The notes: generated from the letters alone by a model not told the origin. 6,994 nucleotides of DNA from Acidobacteriaceae bacterium (GCA_030049955.1 JASIJX010000342.1:1-6994); one strand, 5' to 3'; shown: positions 1 to 6,231, counted from the first letter of the stretch. Made by a program: numbers and translations.

Positions 1-342
1 CTGGTTGCGGATCTGCGGCGAGGCAACTACTGAAACCGCATCGGAGAGCACCGAATAGTTCTTTTGGATCTCCGGATGATTGGCGATCTCAGTGAGCGTC
101 GTCATGGCGCCGATTTCCACACCGTCGCCGCCCACGCGCACGCCGCGCAGCTCATCGATCCCGCTCAAGTCCACCATCACCTTCGGCTTCTTGATGCGGT
201 CCTTGAGCCAGTCGAAGCTGTCCAGGCCGCCGGCCATCACCCAGGCATCTTCGCCATTTTCCGCCAGCAGCCGCTGCGCCTCCGCGGCCGAGCCCGGTTG
301 CAGCAAATCGAATGCCGGCATTACATCTCGTATGACTGCCAT
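1..342 (-). CDS. FAD-binding subunit of a xanthine dehydrogenase/CoxM-type molybdenum hydroxylase (partial)
   Basis: This is the N-terminal 114 residues of the flavoprotein subunit; the gene continues past the left edge of the window. In this family the subunit binds FAD and passes electrons from the 2Fe-2S subunit to the final acceptor. The sequence shows an FAD pyrophosphate-type loop AGGLDS at residues 37-42 (family form AGGTDL, so Leu replaces the usual Thr or Gln). It also shows IGAMTTLTEI at 77-86 and PQIRNQ at 109-114, which normally sits just before the second flavin loop (TIGGN), here outside the window. The ATG at 342 is preceded by a strong GAGGAGGG at 352-359 with about 9 nt spacing. 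It is the third gene of the operon, 27 bp after the molybdopterin subunit. No signal peptide is visible, so export would rely on the small subunit. The family is secure; the substrate is not known. Confidence 0.93.
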   Translation of the reverse strand, partial: MAVIRDVMPAFDLLQPGSAAEAQRLLAENGEDAWVMAGGLDSFDWLKDRIKKPKVMVDLSGIDELRGVRVGGDGVEIGAMTTLTEIANHPEIQKNYSVLSDAVSVVASPQIRNQ

Positions 343-369
343 GGCTCTGTGCCCTCCTCGGTGTGGCCG

Positions 370-2901
370 TCAGATGTTAGCCATAAGGGGATGTTGCATG
401 GGTCGTCCGGCCTCAAGCGATGCCAGAATCGTATCGGCGTTCACCGGCGCGCGCTGAAAAACTTCGTCGCCCACCGCGTCAGAGATCGCGTTGAGCACCG
501 CAGCGCAGCCGCCGCCCACGGGCGGCTCGCCCACGCCGCGCGCACCCACCGGTGTTTCAGGGTCGGGAATATTCAGGGCGTTCCACTGCATATCCACGGG
601 AACATCCAGAATCGTCGGCGGCTTGGTCTGGTAAAAGCGCTTCGCCACAGTGAATCCGTATTCGGGATCGAGCACCCACTTCTGCCCGATCGCATGACCA
701 ATTCCCAATGTCGACCGACCTGTCATCTGCCCACCCAGCGAATTCGGATGAAGCACCGTGCCCACATCGCCATAGGCGAGAAAATCTGTCAGGTAATACT
801 TGCCGGTCTCAACATCCACTTCAACCTCGGCAAAGCTGGCTACAAACGAGTAAGTGTCCCCGTCGCGCGGAAAGCTGTCCTTAGCGGCCACAACCAACCC
901 ATGCCCGGCCAGTGCAGTCACAGATTGCTTGGTCAGCTTGTGCACATCTGCCGGCGCTTCGTGTCCGTCATAAATGCCGCCTAGCTCAATCGCCTTTTGC
1001 CCAGCCTGCGCAAAGCTCATCTGAGCACCGCCGCCCTTGCGGAATACGTGTCCTTTCGCAACGTCGTACTCTTCAGGATTTCCGCCGTGCGTCTTCGCCG
1101 CAACTTCCTTCAGCCGCTGGCGCGCGGCCATGGCAACAGAGTGCGCCGCGCGCGTCATCGCGTGCGTCGTCTGACTGCCGCCGGAGGCGCAGGTGTACGG
1201 AAAGATACGCGAAGTGTCGCCCCACAGCACATCGCACTGCTCCCATGGCACTCCGAGAATTTCCGCGCCGGCCCGGTGCACATCGATCACCGACTCGGTG
1301 CCGAGATTGCCAATCCCGGAGTGGAAGCGCACGCGCCCCTCGGGCGTAATCACCAGCAGGCCATCAAAGCCGATCGTGCCGCCCACATAGGTGCTCAGTG
1401 AAACGCCCACTCCGCGCACCTTCGACCCCATGCGCTTAGGCTGGCGATTCACGCGCTCCGTCCACTTGAACTGCTCGGCGCCGCGATCGAGTGCCTCGCG
1501 CAGAAAACAGCTCGTCGTGTAGCTGCGCTCGCCGTCTCTTTCCGGCCCATACTTCGCCTTGCCCTCGGGGCAGTTCACGCGTCGCATGGCCACCTGATCC
1601 ACGCCCAATTTGCGCGCCGCCTTCGCCAAAATCGGCTCCATCATGGCAATGCCCTGCATGCCGCCGGGAGCGCTTTGCGCGCTGCGCGTCGGCGTGTTGG
1701 TCATCACAGCGACACCGCGCAAGCGCATAGCCGGCGGCTGATAGAGCAGCGAGACAATGCGCCCGGCCGACGCTCCGTCATTATTTGCGTCGTAAGCGCC
1801 GCTGTTCGTCACCGTATACATGTCGATCGCGACAATGCGGCCGTCTTTGGCGAAGCCCGCCCTGATGCGGCCCTCGACGCTGGGTCTCGCCCGGCCGATA
1901 AAATGCTCTTCCTCGCGGCTGATGCGCATCATAACCGGAGCATTCAGCTTCTTCGACAGAATTGCGGGAACAATCATGATCACCGAGCCCGTCACCTTGC
2001 TGCCGAATCCTCCGCCCGTGTATTCGCTCACCAGCACCACATCGTCAGGGCGCATGTTCATCCAGCGCGCAATCGCGGGCACCGTCTGCGCCGTCGACTG
2101 CGTGCCGGTGTGCATATAGAGCTTGCCGTTCTGCCAGTAGGCCATCGCGGTGCGCGACTCAAGGCACTCGTGGCTCACATCCGGCGTGATAAACGTCTGA
2201 TCCAGCACCAGCGCCGCCTCTTTGAAGCCCGCATCAAGGTCGCCATACGACCACTCGTCCGGCGCATGTCCCATCGGCAGCCTTCCCTGTTCGTACTCGG
2301 CAAAATCCTGCCCGGTCCACTTGAGTTCGGTGAGTTCCATCCCGCCGGCGCCGCGCTCCTTCGGCCGCGTCCACACGTTACCGTCGCTGTGCGGGTTCGA
2401 CCCGCCCGGCCGCAGCGTCTCCAGCGGGTCGATCGCGAATGGCAGCGGCTCCATATCGATCTTGATTTTTTCAATGGCCTCAGCGCAGGTAAGCTCATCA
2501 ACCGCGGCAACCGCAATGATCGGATCGCCTTGATACCGCGGCTCGTTCGTCAGCGCGCGCTCGCCCCAGCGGTTCGCCTTGATGGTGCGGCCGTTGTCGT
2601 CGAGATAATCGGCCTGCGCGGGAATATCGTCGGCAGTGAGAACGGCCTTCACACCCGGCATCGCCAGCGCTTCGGAAGCGTCGATGCTTCGAATGCGGCC
2701 GTGTGGCATGGGGCTGAGCACCAACCGGCAAAAAAGCATGCCTTCGGCGCGAAAATCCTCGGCATATTTCGAGCGGCCGGTGACCTTCGCCAGCAGGTCC
2801 ATCGTGGTGTAATTCCTGCCGATCAGGTTATAGCCCGTGCCGAATGGCCGCGCCGACTCGCCGGCAACCCTGGTTTCTTTCGTGGGAACCAGTTCCGACA
2901 T
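370..2901 (-). CDS. Molybdopterin-binding catalytic subunit, xanthine dehydrogenase/aldehyde oxidase family
   Basis: This 843-residue protein is the large subunit that holds the molybdenum cofactor and hydroxylates the substrate. Residues about 38-155 form the a/b hammerhead domain. Two cofactor-binding domains follow, with the GGGFGSK motif at 296-302 and the C-terminal GVGEPP at 789-794, whose Glu792 matches the catalytic glutamate of the family. It lacks the AYRCSFR loop of form I CO dehydrogenase. At the segment where xanthine and aldehyde oxidases have a substrate-contacting Phe-Arg-Gly, it reads TRSAQSAPGG (405-414), with Ser where Arg is expected by my alignment. There is no signal peptide. 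The ATG at 2901 follows GAGGAG (2911-2916) at 8-9 nt spacing, and that site lies inside the end of the upstream 2Fe-2S gene, suggesting translational coupling. Automated annotation would probably call it xanthine dehydrogenase, but xanthine as substrate is not supported. Confidence 0.96.
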   Translation of the reverse strand: MSELVPTKETRVAGESARPFGTGYNLIGRNYTTMDLLAKVTGRSKYAEDFRAEGMLFCRLVLSPMPHGRIRSIDASEALAMPGVKAVLTADDIPAQADYLDDNGRTIKANRWGERALTNEPRYQGDPIIAVAAVDELTCAEAIEKIKIDMEPLPFAIDPLETLRPGGSNPHSDGNVWTRPKERGAGGMELTELKWTGQDFAEYEQGRLPMGHAPDEWSYGDLDAGFKEAALVLDQTFITPDVSHECLESRTAMAYWQNGKLYMHTGTQSTAQTVPAIARWMNMRPDDVVLVSEYTGGGFGSKVTGSVIMIVPAILSKKLNAPVMMRISREEEHFIGRARPSVEGRIRAGFAKDGRIVAIDMYTVTNSGAYDANNDGASAGRIVSLLYQPPAMRLRGVAVMTNTPTRSAQSAPGGMQGIAMMEPILAKAARKLGVDQVAMRRVNCPEGKAKYGPERDGERSYTTSCFLREALDRGAEQFKWTERVNRQPKRMGSKVRGVGVSLSTYVGGTIGFDGLLVITPEGRVRFHSGIGNLGTESVIDVHRAGAEILGVPWEQCDVLWGDTSRIFPYTCASGGSQTTHAMTRAAHSVAMAARQRLKEVAAKTHGGNPEEYDVAKGHVFRKGGGAQMSFAQAGQKAIELGGIYDGHEAPADVHKLTKQSVTALAGHGLVVAAKDSFPRDGDTYSFVASFAEVEVDVETGKYYLTDFLAYGDVGTVLHPNSLGGQMTGRSTLGIGHAIGQKWVLDPEYGFTVAKRFYQTKPPTILDVPVDMQWNALNIPDPETPVGARGVGEPPVGGGCAAVLNAISDAVGDEVFQRAPVNADTILASLEAGRPMQHPLMANI

Positions 2902-2903
2902 GG

Positions 2904-3557
2904 CTATGTCCTCCTCTCCGAATTCACGGGCACAGCGTTTCTCATGTACTCAGCGCCGCGCATCATCGAATCGAGTATCTTGTTGTAATCCTGGCAGCGG
3001 CACAGATTCCCGGAAATCCCATGCGCCAGTTGCACCCGCGTCGGGCTCGGATTCTGCTTGAGAAAGCCGACGGCGGACATGATGAAGCCCGACATGCAGA
3101 AGGCGCACTGGAATCCCTGCTGATCGACCACCGCCTGCTGTACCGGGTGAAGCTTGCCATCGACCGAAGCAAGCCCCTCGATTGTCGTCACCCTTTTGTT
3201 GCGCACGGTATGCGTCAGCACGGAGCAACTGTAGTGCGGCACATCATCGAGCAGCACCGTACAGGCTCCGCACTCGGCGCGGTCGCAGCCAAGCTTCGTT
3301 CCCGTCAGGCCCAGTTTGTAGCGCAGCGTCCAGGCCAGTGTCTCCTGCTTCATGGCCTCCACGCGGCGCGGCTTGCCGTTTACGTTGATGGTGATGAGTC
3401 GCTCGCCGGGATTGGCTGAGGCGTGGCGGCCGCCCGGCGCGAGCAAACGGTAGCTGGCCGCGCTCACGACCGCGCCGCCTGCGATTACTCCCAGGATGAA
3501 TTTGCGCCGGGTAATATTGCTGCTTGCGCTTGACGTGGGATTTTCTATATCCGACAT
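2904..3557 (-). CDS. 2Fe-2S subunit of the molybdenum hydroxylase, with Tat signal
   Basis: This small subunit carries electrons from the molybdenum centre to FAD through two [2Fe-2S] clusters. From the ATG at 3557 it is 217 residues. A twin-arginine signal (TRRKFILG, Arg17-Arg18) with a following hydrophobic stretch (about 20-37) occupies the N-terminus. The plant-type cluster has Cys91, Cys96, Cys99 and Cys111 (CxxxxCxxC then C). The C-terminal helical cluster has Cys151, Cys154, Cys186 and Cys188 (CAFC and CRC). All eight ligands are present. An ATG three codons upstream (3566) is also in frame, but GGAGG abuts it directly while standing 9 nt from the ATG at 3557, so I chose 3557. It is the first gene of the operon and ends 2 bp before the molybdopterin subunit. 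The Tat signal resembles that of PaoA of E. coli periplasmic aldehyde oxidase; a periplasmic location is inferred. Confidence 0.95.
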   Translation of the reverse strand: MSDIENPTSSASSNITRRKFILGVIAGGAVVSAASYRLLAPGGRHASANPGERLITINVNGKPRRVEAMKQETLAWTLRYKLGLTGTKLGCDRAECGACTVLLDDVPHYSCSVLTHTVRNKRVTTIEGLASVDGKLHPVQQAVVDQQGFQCAFCMSGFIMSAVGFLKQNPSPTRVQLAHGISGNLCRCQDYNKILDSMMRGAEYMRNAVPVNSERRT

Positions 3558-3566
3558 GACGTCCAT

Positions 3567-3571
3567 CCTCC
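3567..3571 (-). promoter_or_regulatory. Ribosome binding site GGAGG deciding the 2Fe-2S subunit start
   Basis: The minus strand reads GGAGG, then ATGGACGTC, then ATG. The site touches the first ATG (3566), leaving no spacer, and stands 9 nt from the second (3557). The second is therefore the likely start. The choice changes the protein by only three residues. Confidence 0.75.
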
Positions 3572-3591
3572 GGATCTGGGTGCGTTCAAAG

Positions 3592-3655
3592 CCGGTAAAA
3601 AAAGCGACCAGATTTTTAGTCCCGGAATGGTTGCAAATTTACAAAGTCTTACCGG
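3592..3655 (-). repeat. Inverted repeat and T7 tract in the leader of the oxidoreductase operon
   Basis: CCGGTAA (plus strand, 3592-3598) and TTACCGG (3649-3655) are perfect 7-bp inverted arms about 50 bp apart, inside the predicted untranslated leader of the minus-strand operon. Directly beside one arm the leader RNA has a run of seven U (complement of 3597-3603). A long-range stem could form, but the loop is large. I see no strong GC hairpin just before the U run, so a classical terminator or attenuator is not established. Confidence 0.3.
3631..3644. promoter_or_regulatory. AT-rich near-perfect palindrome, candidate operator
   Basis: TTGCAAATTTACAA is a 14-bp palindrome with one mismatched pair (C against A at positions 4 and 11). 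It stands out from the GC-rich surroundings. It lies about 75 bp upstream of the 2Fe-2S subunit start and some 50 bp downstream of the predicted promoter, where a bound protein could block transcription. Its TTG...CAA ends resemble operators of several MarR-family repressors, and a MarR gene lies about 0.9 kb away. Binding is inferred, not shown. Confidence 0.4.
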
Positions 3656-3696
3656 ACAGATCGCCTGGTGGCCTGGGGAGTGCAATTGCTGCCGAT

Positions 3697-3725
3697 ATAG
3701 TATTCCTAGCGTGCGCGATTGTGAA
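3697..3725 (-). promoter_or_regulatory. Putative sigma70-type promoter of the molybdenum hydroxylase operon
   Basis: On the minus strand, TTCACA (3725-3720, five of six matches to TTGACA) is followed by a 17-nt spacer and TACTAT (3702-3697, four of six matches to TATAAT). Transcription would begin near 3690, giving a leader of about 130 nt before the ATG at 3557. Position, spacing and direction suit the operon. The consensus is that of E. coli and may not match this host exactly. Confidence 0.5.
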
Positions 3726-3777
3726 GCGGGACTTTTTCAGATGCCGGTGCGGTCGAAGAACAAGCTCTTTGCCTGCA

Positions 3778-3791
3778 AGCGGAAGACCGCT
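3778..3791. repeat. Small hairpin in the divergent intergenic region
   Basis: AGCGG and CCGCT are perfect 5-bp arms around an AAGA tetraloop. No T-run follows on either strand, so it is not a convincing terminator. It lies between the two divergent promoter candidates, and its role is unknown. Confidence 0.3.
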
Positions 3792-3904
3792 CACACATTC
3801 CCCCTCATCGACTGCCATCCCGCAGGATTCTGAAACTAATTACCCCCTCTCATCGTCGCTTGAGCAGCAGTACCCGACATCCGTGCTGCGCGGCTGCGTG
3901 CATC

Positions 3905-3914
3905 CCTGCGCAGG
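3905..3914. repeat. Perfect 10-bp palindrome CCTGCGCAGG upstream of the YceI gene
   Basis: CCTGCGCAGG is its own reverse complement. It lies 5 bp upstream of the proposed extended -10 for the YceI-MarR unit, across the -35 zone, where a bound protein could compete with RNA polymerase. Palindromes of this length do occur by chance in GC-rich DNA, so it is only an operator candidate. Confidence 0.3.
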
Positions 3915-3919
3915 CACGG

Positions 3920-3928
3920 TGATACGAT
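3920..3928 (+). promoter_or_regulatory. Possible extended -10 promoter for the YceI-MarR unit
   Basis: TGATACGAT reads as an extended -10 (TG, one base, then TACGAT with four of six matches to TATAAT). It lies 53 bp before the ATG at 3982. No good -35 is seen at the right distance, which is tolerated at extended -10 promoters. This is a weak call. Confidence 0.3.
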
Positions 3929-3981
3929 TCAGCAGACGCGAATAACCGCCTCGCCTAACTGTGTTTGAAAGGAAGAAACGG

Positions 3982-4557
3982 ATGAAGCGATGGCTTTCTG
4001 CTCTCGGCGTCCTGGCTCTGGCCGCTCCCCTGGCCATTGCCCAGGCCACTGCCTGGAATATTGATCCCAACCACTCCGAAGTCGACTTCACCGTCCGTCA
4101 CATGAGCCTCACCAACGTCCACGGCCGTTTCGGCAAGGTCACCGGCGCTATCCAGCTCGACCTGAGCGACCTGAGCAAATCCTCTGTCCAGGTCAGCATC
4201 GACGTAAGCGGGGTCGACACCGGCGTCGCTAACCGCGACAACGATCTCAAAGGAACAAACTTCTTCAACGTGGCGCAATACCCCACCGCGACCTTCACCA
4301 GCACCAGCGTGTCGAAAAGCGCCAACGGCCTGACAGTAGTCGGCAATCTCACCCTCCACGGAGTCACCCAACCAGTCACACTCGAGGTCGAAGGCCCCGA
4401 GGGCCCGGTCGCAGGCATGGGAAACAAGCAGCATACCGGATATTCGGCCACCGCAACCATCGACCGCACAGCCTTCGCCATCGGATCGAAATACCCGAAC
4501 GCGATGCTGAGCAACGAGATCAAGCTCACCATTGAAGTTGATGCCGTCAAGCAATAG
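3982..4557 (+). CDS. Exported YceI-family lipocalin-like protein
   Basis: The 191-residue product begins with a Sec signal peptide: MKRW, a hydrophobic core, and AQA at 20-22 as the likely cleavage site. The mature part follows the YceI pattern. It has W25 opening the first strand (AWNIDPNHS), HS at 31-32, VRHM at 38-41, HGRFGKVTG at 47-55, RD at 85-86 and FFN at 94-96 before YPTATF. YceI proteins are periplasmic beta-barrels that bind polyisoprenoid or other long hydrophobic ligands; the ligand here is unknown. Length is normal for the family. The ATG at 3982 was preferred to the in-frame GTG at 3961 because GGAAG (3971-3975) stands 6 nt before it and it begins a proper signal peptide. The MarR gene follows 19 bp later and is probably cotranscribed. 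The molybdenum hydroxylase operon diverges upstream. Confidence 0.95.
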   Translation: MKRWLSALGVLALAAPLAIAQATAWNIDPNHSEVDFTVRHMSLTNVHGRFGKVTGAIQLDLSDLSKSSVQVSIDVSGVDTGVANRDNDLKGTNFFNVAQYPTATFTSTSVSKSANGLTVVGNLTLHGVTQPVTLEVEGPEGPVAGMGNKQHTGYSATATIDRTAFAIGSKYPNAMLSNEIKLTIEVDAVKQ

Positions 4558-4576
4558 CGGCCCGGAAGGCTAGCGC

Positions 4577-5083
4577 ATGGCAAGCCTTAAAGCAGAGATC
4601 GAGCAGCAGCGTCCCTTTGCCAGTCTCGAGGAAGAGGCGCTGCTCAACCTGTTGCGCACCTCCGACTGTATCCAGCGCGCGCTGCAGCACAGCACGCGCG
4701 TCTTTGGCATCACCGCAACCCAGTACAACGTGCTTCGCATCCTGCGTGGCGCCGAGCCCGATGGGCTCAACTGCGCGTCCATCGGCCGGCGGATGATCAC
4801 CGCCGAGCCGGACATCACCCGCCTGCTCAGCCGGCTCAAGGCCATGAAGCTCATCCGCCAGCGCCGCAACCGCAGCGACCGCCGCGTTGTATGGACGCAG
4901 ATCTCCGAGGCCGGTCTGGAGCTGCTCGAAGCCATGGAGCCGGTGATCGAGCGCCTGCCGCGAGAGCTGCTCGCTCACATGAGCGCCGGCGAGATCTCCG
5001 AACTCAGCCGGCTCTTGGAGCTGGCGCGCAAAGGCACTCAGGAATCGCATGAGTCAAAGCTGAGTTGTGATGGAAAGGAATAG
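4577..5083 (+). CDS. MarR-family transcriptional regulator
   Basis: This 168-residue protein has the MarR layout: an N-terminal dimerisation helix, a winged helix-turn-helix at about residues 45-115, and C-terminal dimerisation helices. ITATQYNVLRIL (45-56) is the typical entry to the DNA-binding domain. The recognition helix is around PDITRLLSRLKAM (78-90), and the wing carries the family's DRR signature at 101-103. MarR proteins act as dimers on short palindromes, usually repressing nearby genes until a small phenolic, aromatic or oxidant ligand binds. GGAAGG at 4564-4569 precedes the ATG by 7 nt. It lies 19 bp after the YceI gene, so likely targets are its own unit and the divergent hydroxylase operon. 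C31 and C66 are present, but nothing shows redox sensing. The gene ends 12 bp from the convergent LuxR-type gene, with no evident terminator between them. Confidence 0.94.
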   Translation: MASLKAEIEQQRPFASLEEEALLNLLRTSDCIQRALQHSTRVFGITATQYNVLRILRGAEPDGLNCASIGRRMITAEPDITRLLSRLKAMKLIRQRRNRSDRRVVWTQISEAGLELLEAMEPVIERLPRELLAHMSAGEISELSRLLELARKGTQESHESKLSCDGKE

Positions 5084-5095
5084 TGCCGCGCGCGT

Positions 5096-5863
5096 CTACT
5101 CGCCGGCAACCTTCTGCGCTACCAGCTCTTCGTCCACATCGCCCTGGATGAGCTTGTTGTGCAGGCAGTAGAGCGCCAGCTCAAGACGGTCGCTCACGCC
5201 CAGCTTGTCGTAAATCTTGCGCAGGTAGTTTTTGATCACCTGCTCGGTGGTGCCGAGCTGGAAGGCAATCTCCTTGTTGCGCTTGCCCTGCGTGATGCAG
5301 GCGATGATGGACATTTCCTTGGGCGAGAGCCGCGGCTGATTGCGCGGGCTCACCAACGAAGCAGCCTGGGCGCGATAGGCTTCGATCACCCAGTTCACTG
5401 ACTGATTGTCGATCCAGGTTTCGCCGGCCGCGATGCGGCGCACGCAGCGAACCAGAAGATCCGGCGAGATGGAGCGGGAAATGATGCCGCGCACGCCGCG
5501 GCGGTAAAGCTCCACCGTGTGACCCTCATCGTTTGCGACCGCCTGCACGATCAGCTTGACGTCGGGCGCGGACTTGAGCAGTTCGGGGATCGCATCGGCC
5601 GTCCCGGTCAGCAGACCGCCTTCGAGAAGCACGATGTCGGTTGGAAAACGCTCGATGGCGGCGCGCAGGCTCTCGAGCGAATCGGCCTGCGCCACCACGC
5701 GGATGTCGTCTTCGAGCGCAAAGACCTTGCGAATCCCGACCCGGTAAATCGCCTGTGAATCCGCGAGGATAATGCGAATGGCTTCGGGCTTGGCCGGCGC
5801 GTCAGATGTTTCGGCTTCGGGAGCATCATCCAGAAAATCCATAGCGGCTGCTGCCAAATCCAT
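5096..5863 (-). CDS. LuxR/NarL-type regulator with a degenerate receiver domain
   Basis: From the ATG at 5863 this is 255 residues. A short Ala/Asp/Pro-rich, probably disordered segment (1-27) leads into a receiver-like domain (about 29-150), then a LuxR helix-turn-helix (about 179-235) with SPKEMSII, the recognition region TTEQVIKNYLRKIYDKLGV, and a short acidic tail. The receiver fold is recognisable, but key residues are changed. The acidic pair is Asp35-Ser36, the phosphoacceptor position is Glu81 (VLLEGG where VLMDLR is usual), Arg130 replaces the conserved Lys, and Gln107-Ala108 stand at the Thr/Ser switch. Standard Asp phosphorylation is therefore unlikely. The ATG at 5863 is chosen over an in-frame TTG at 5872, because the GGAG nearby is only 2 nt from the TTG. 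It is second in an operon with the PilZ gene, and no histidine kinase is adjacent. Confidence 0.92.
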   Translation of the reverse strand: MDLAAAAMDFLDDAPEAETSDAPAKPEAIRIILADSQAIYRVGIRKVFALEDDIRVVAQADSLESLRAAIERFPTDIVLLEGGLLTGTADAIPELLKSAPDVKLIVQAVANDEGHTVELYRRGVRGIISRSISPDLLVRCVRRIAAGETWIDNQSVNWVIEAYRAQAASLVSPRNQPRLSPKEMSIIACITQGKRNKEIAFQLGTTEQVIKNYLRKIYDKLGVSDRLELALYCLHNKLIQGDVDEELVAQKVAGE

Positions 5864-5868
5864 CGGCC

Positions 5869-6231
5869 TCAATGCTCCGCAAATCGATAATCGTCAATGG
5901 TGGCGGCAGCGAGGTAAAGTTTTTGGCTTAAGGAGCAGCGTATCACACGCCCTGCGCAATGAACTAGTACATCTTGGGGTGTCCCGAGCACCGAATGGGG
6001 CATGCGCAATGAAAAGCGGATTTCCTCACCAGGCATCAGTCGCCGGTCGAGTTCGAAGAGCACTCCGCTGGCAGACATATTGCGCGTGACAGCAGGAACC
6101 TCCTCGTTCTCCGTGGCCAGCAGCACAGGCAGTTCCACAGGGAATCGCACTGCGCAGCGCAACTCTTGCAGAAACGCTCTTCCGGCTGTCGTCGGCGAGG
6201 TTCCAAATTCCGGCTTGGATGGAGTCGTCAT
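5869..6231 (-). CDS. PilZ-domain protein, probable c-di-GMP receptor
   Basis: This 120-residue protein is essentially a single PilZ domain after a 20-residue N-terminal segment. Both c-di-GMP contact motifs are present: RxxxR at Arg25-Arg29 (RCAVR) and (D/N)xSxxG at Asn51, Ser53 and Gly56 (NMSASG). The beta strands FPVELPVLL, GVLFEL, IRFSLRM and LVHCAGRVIR follow the PilZ pattern. Intact motifs argue for real c-di-GMP binding, though this is family inference. No output domain is fused, so it would act on a partner. Its stop codon is 5 bp before the ATG of the degenerate-receiver regulator, so the two are surely cotranscribed and possibly linked in function. The ATG at 6231 has only a modest AAAGGG upstream (6237-6242). 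Confidence 0.92.
   Translation of the reverse strand: MTTPSKPEFGTSPTTAGRAFLQELRCAVRFPVELPVLLATENEEVPAVTRNMSASGVLFELDRRLMPGEEIRFSLRMPHSVLGTPQDVLVHCAGRVIRCSLSQKLYLAAATIDDYRFAEH

Noticed and set aside
64..984. A 306-codon plus-strand open frame
   Set aside because: It is antisense to the FAD subunit and the molybdopterin subunit, both with clear family motifs. The translation is Arg/His-rich with no domain, as expected of a shadow frame in GC-rich DNA.
370..2901. Reading the large subunit as CoxL of an aerobic CO dehydrogenase
   Set aside because: The AYRCSFR active-site loop of form I CoxL is absent, and the small subunit is Tat-exported, unlike CO dehydrogenase.
1675..2988. A 437-codon plus-strand open frame
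   Set aside because: It lies wholly opposite the molybdopterin and 2Fe-2S subunits. Its Arg/His/Ala-rich composition is typical of the complement of a GC-rich gene.
3496..3945. A 149-codon plus-strand frame across the divergent intergenic region
   Set aside because: It begins inside the antisense of the 2Fe-2S gene, has no good ribosome binding site and shows no domain. The interval has the expected promoters and palindromes.
3955..4554. A 199-codon minus-strand open frame opposite the YceI gene
   Set aside because: The plus strand encodes an unmistakable signal peptide and YceI pattern. The antisense product is Val/Asp/Gly-rich with no recognisable domain.
4547..5050. A minus-strand open frame opposite the MarR gene
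   Set aside because: The plus-strand MarR protein has the full winged-helix signature and a good ribosome binding site; the antisense frame has neither.
5084..5095. Possible bidirectional terminator between the convergent MarR and LuxR-type genes
   Set aside because: Only 12 bp separate the stop codons and no hairpin with flanking T-runs is present. Any terminator must lie within the opposite gene.
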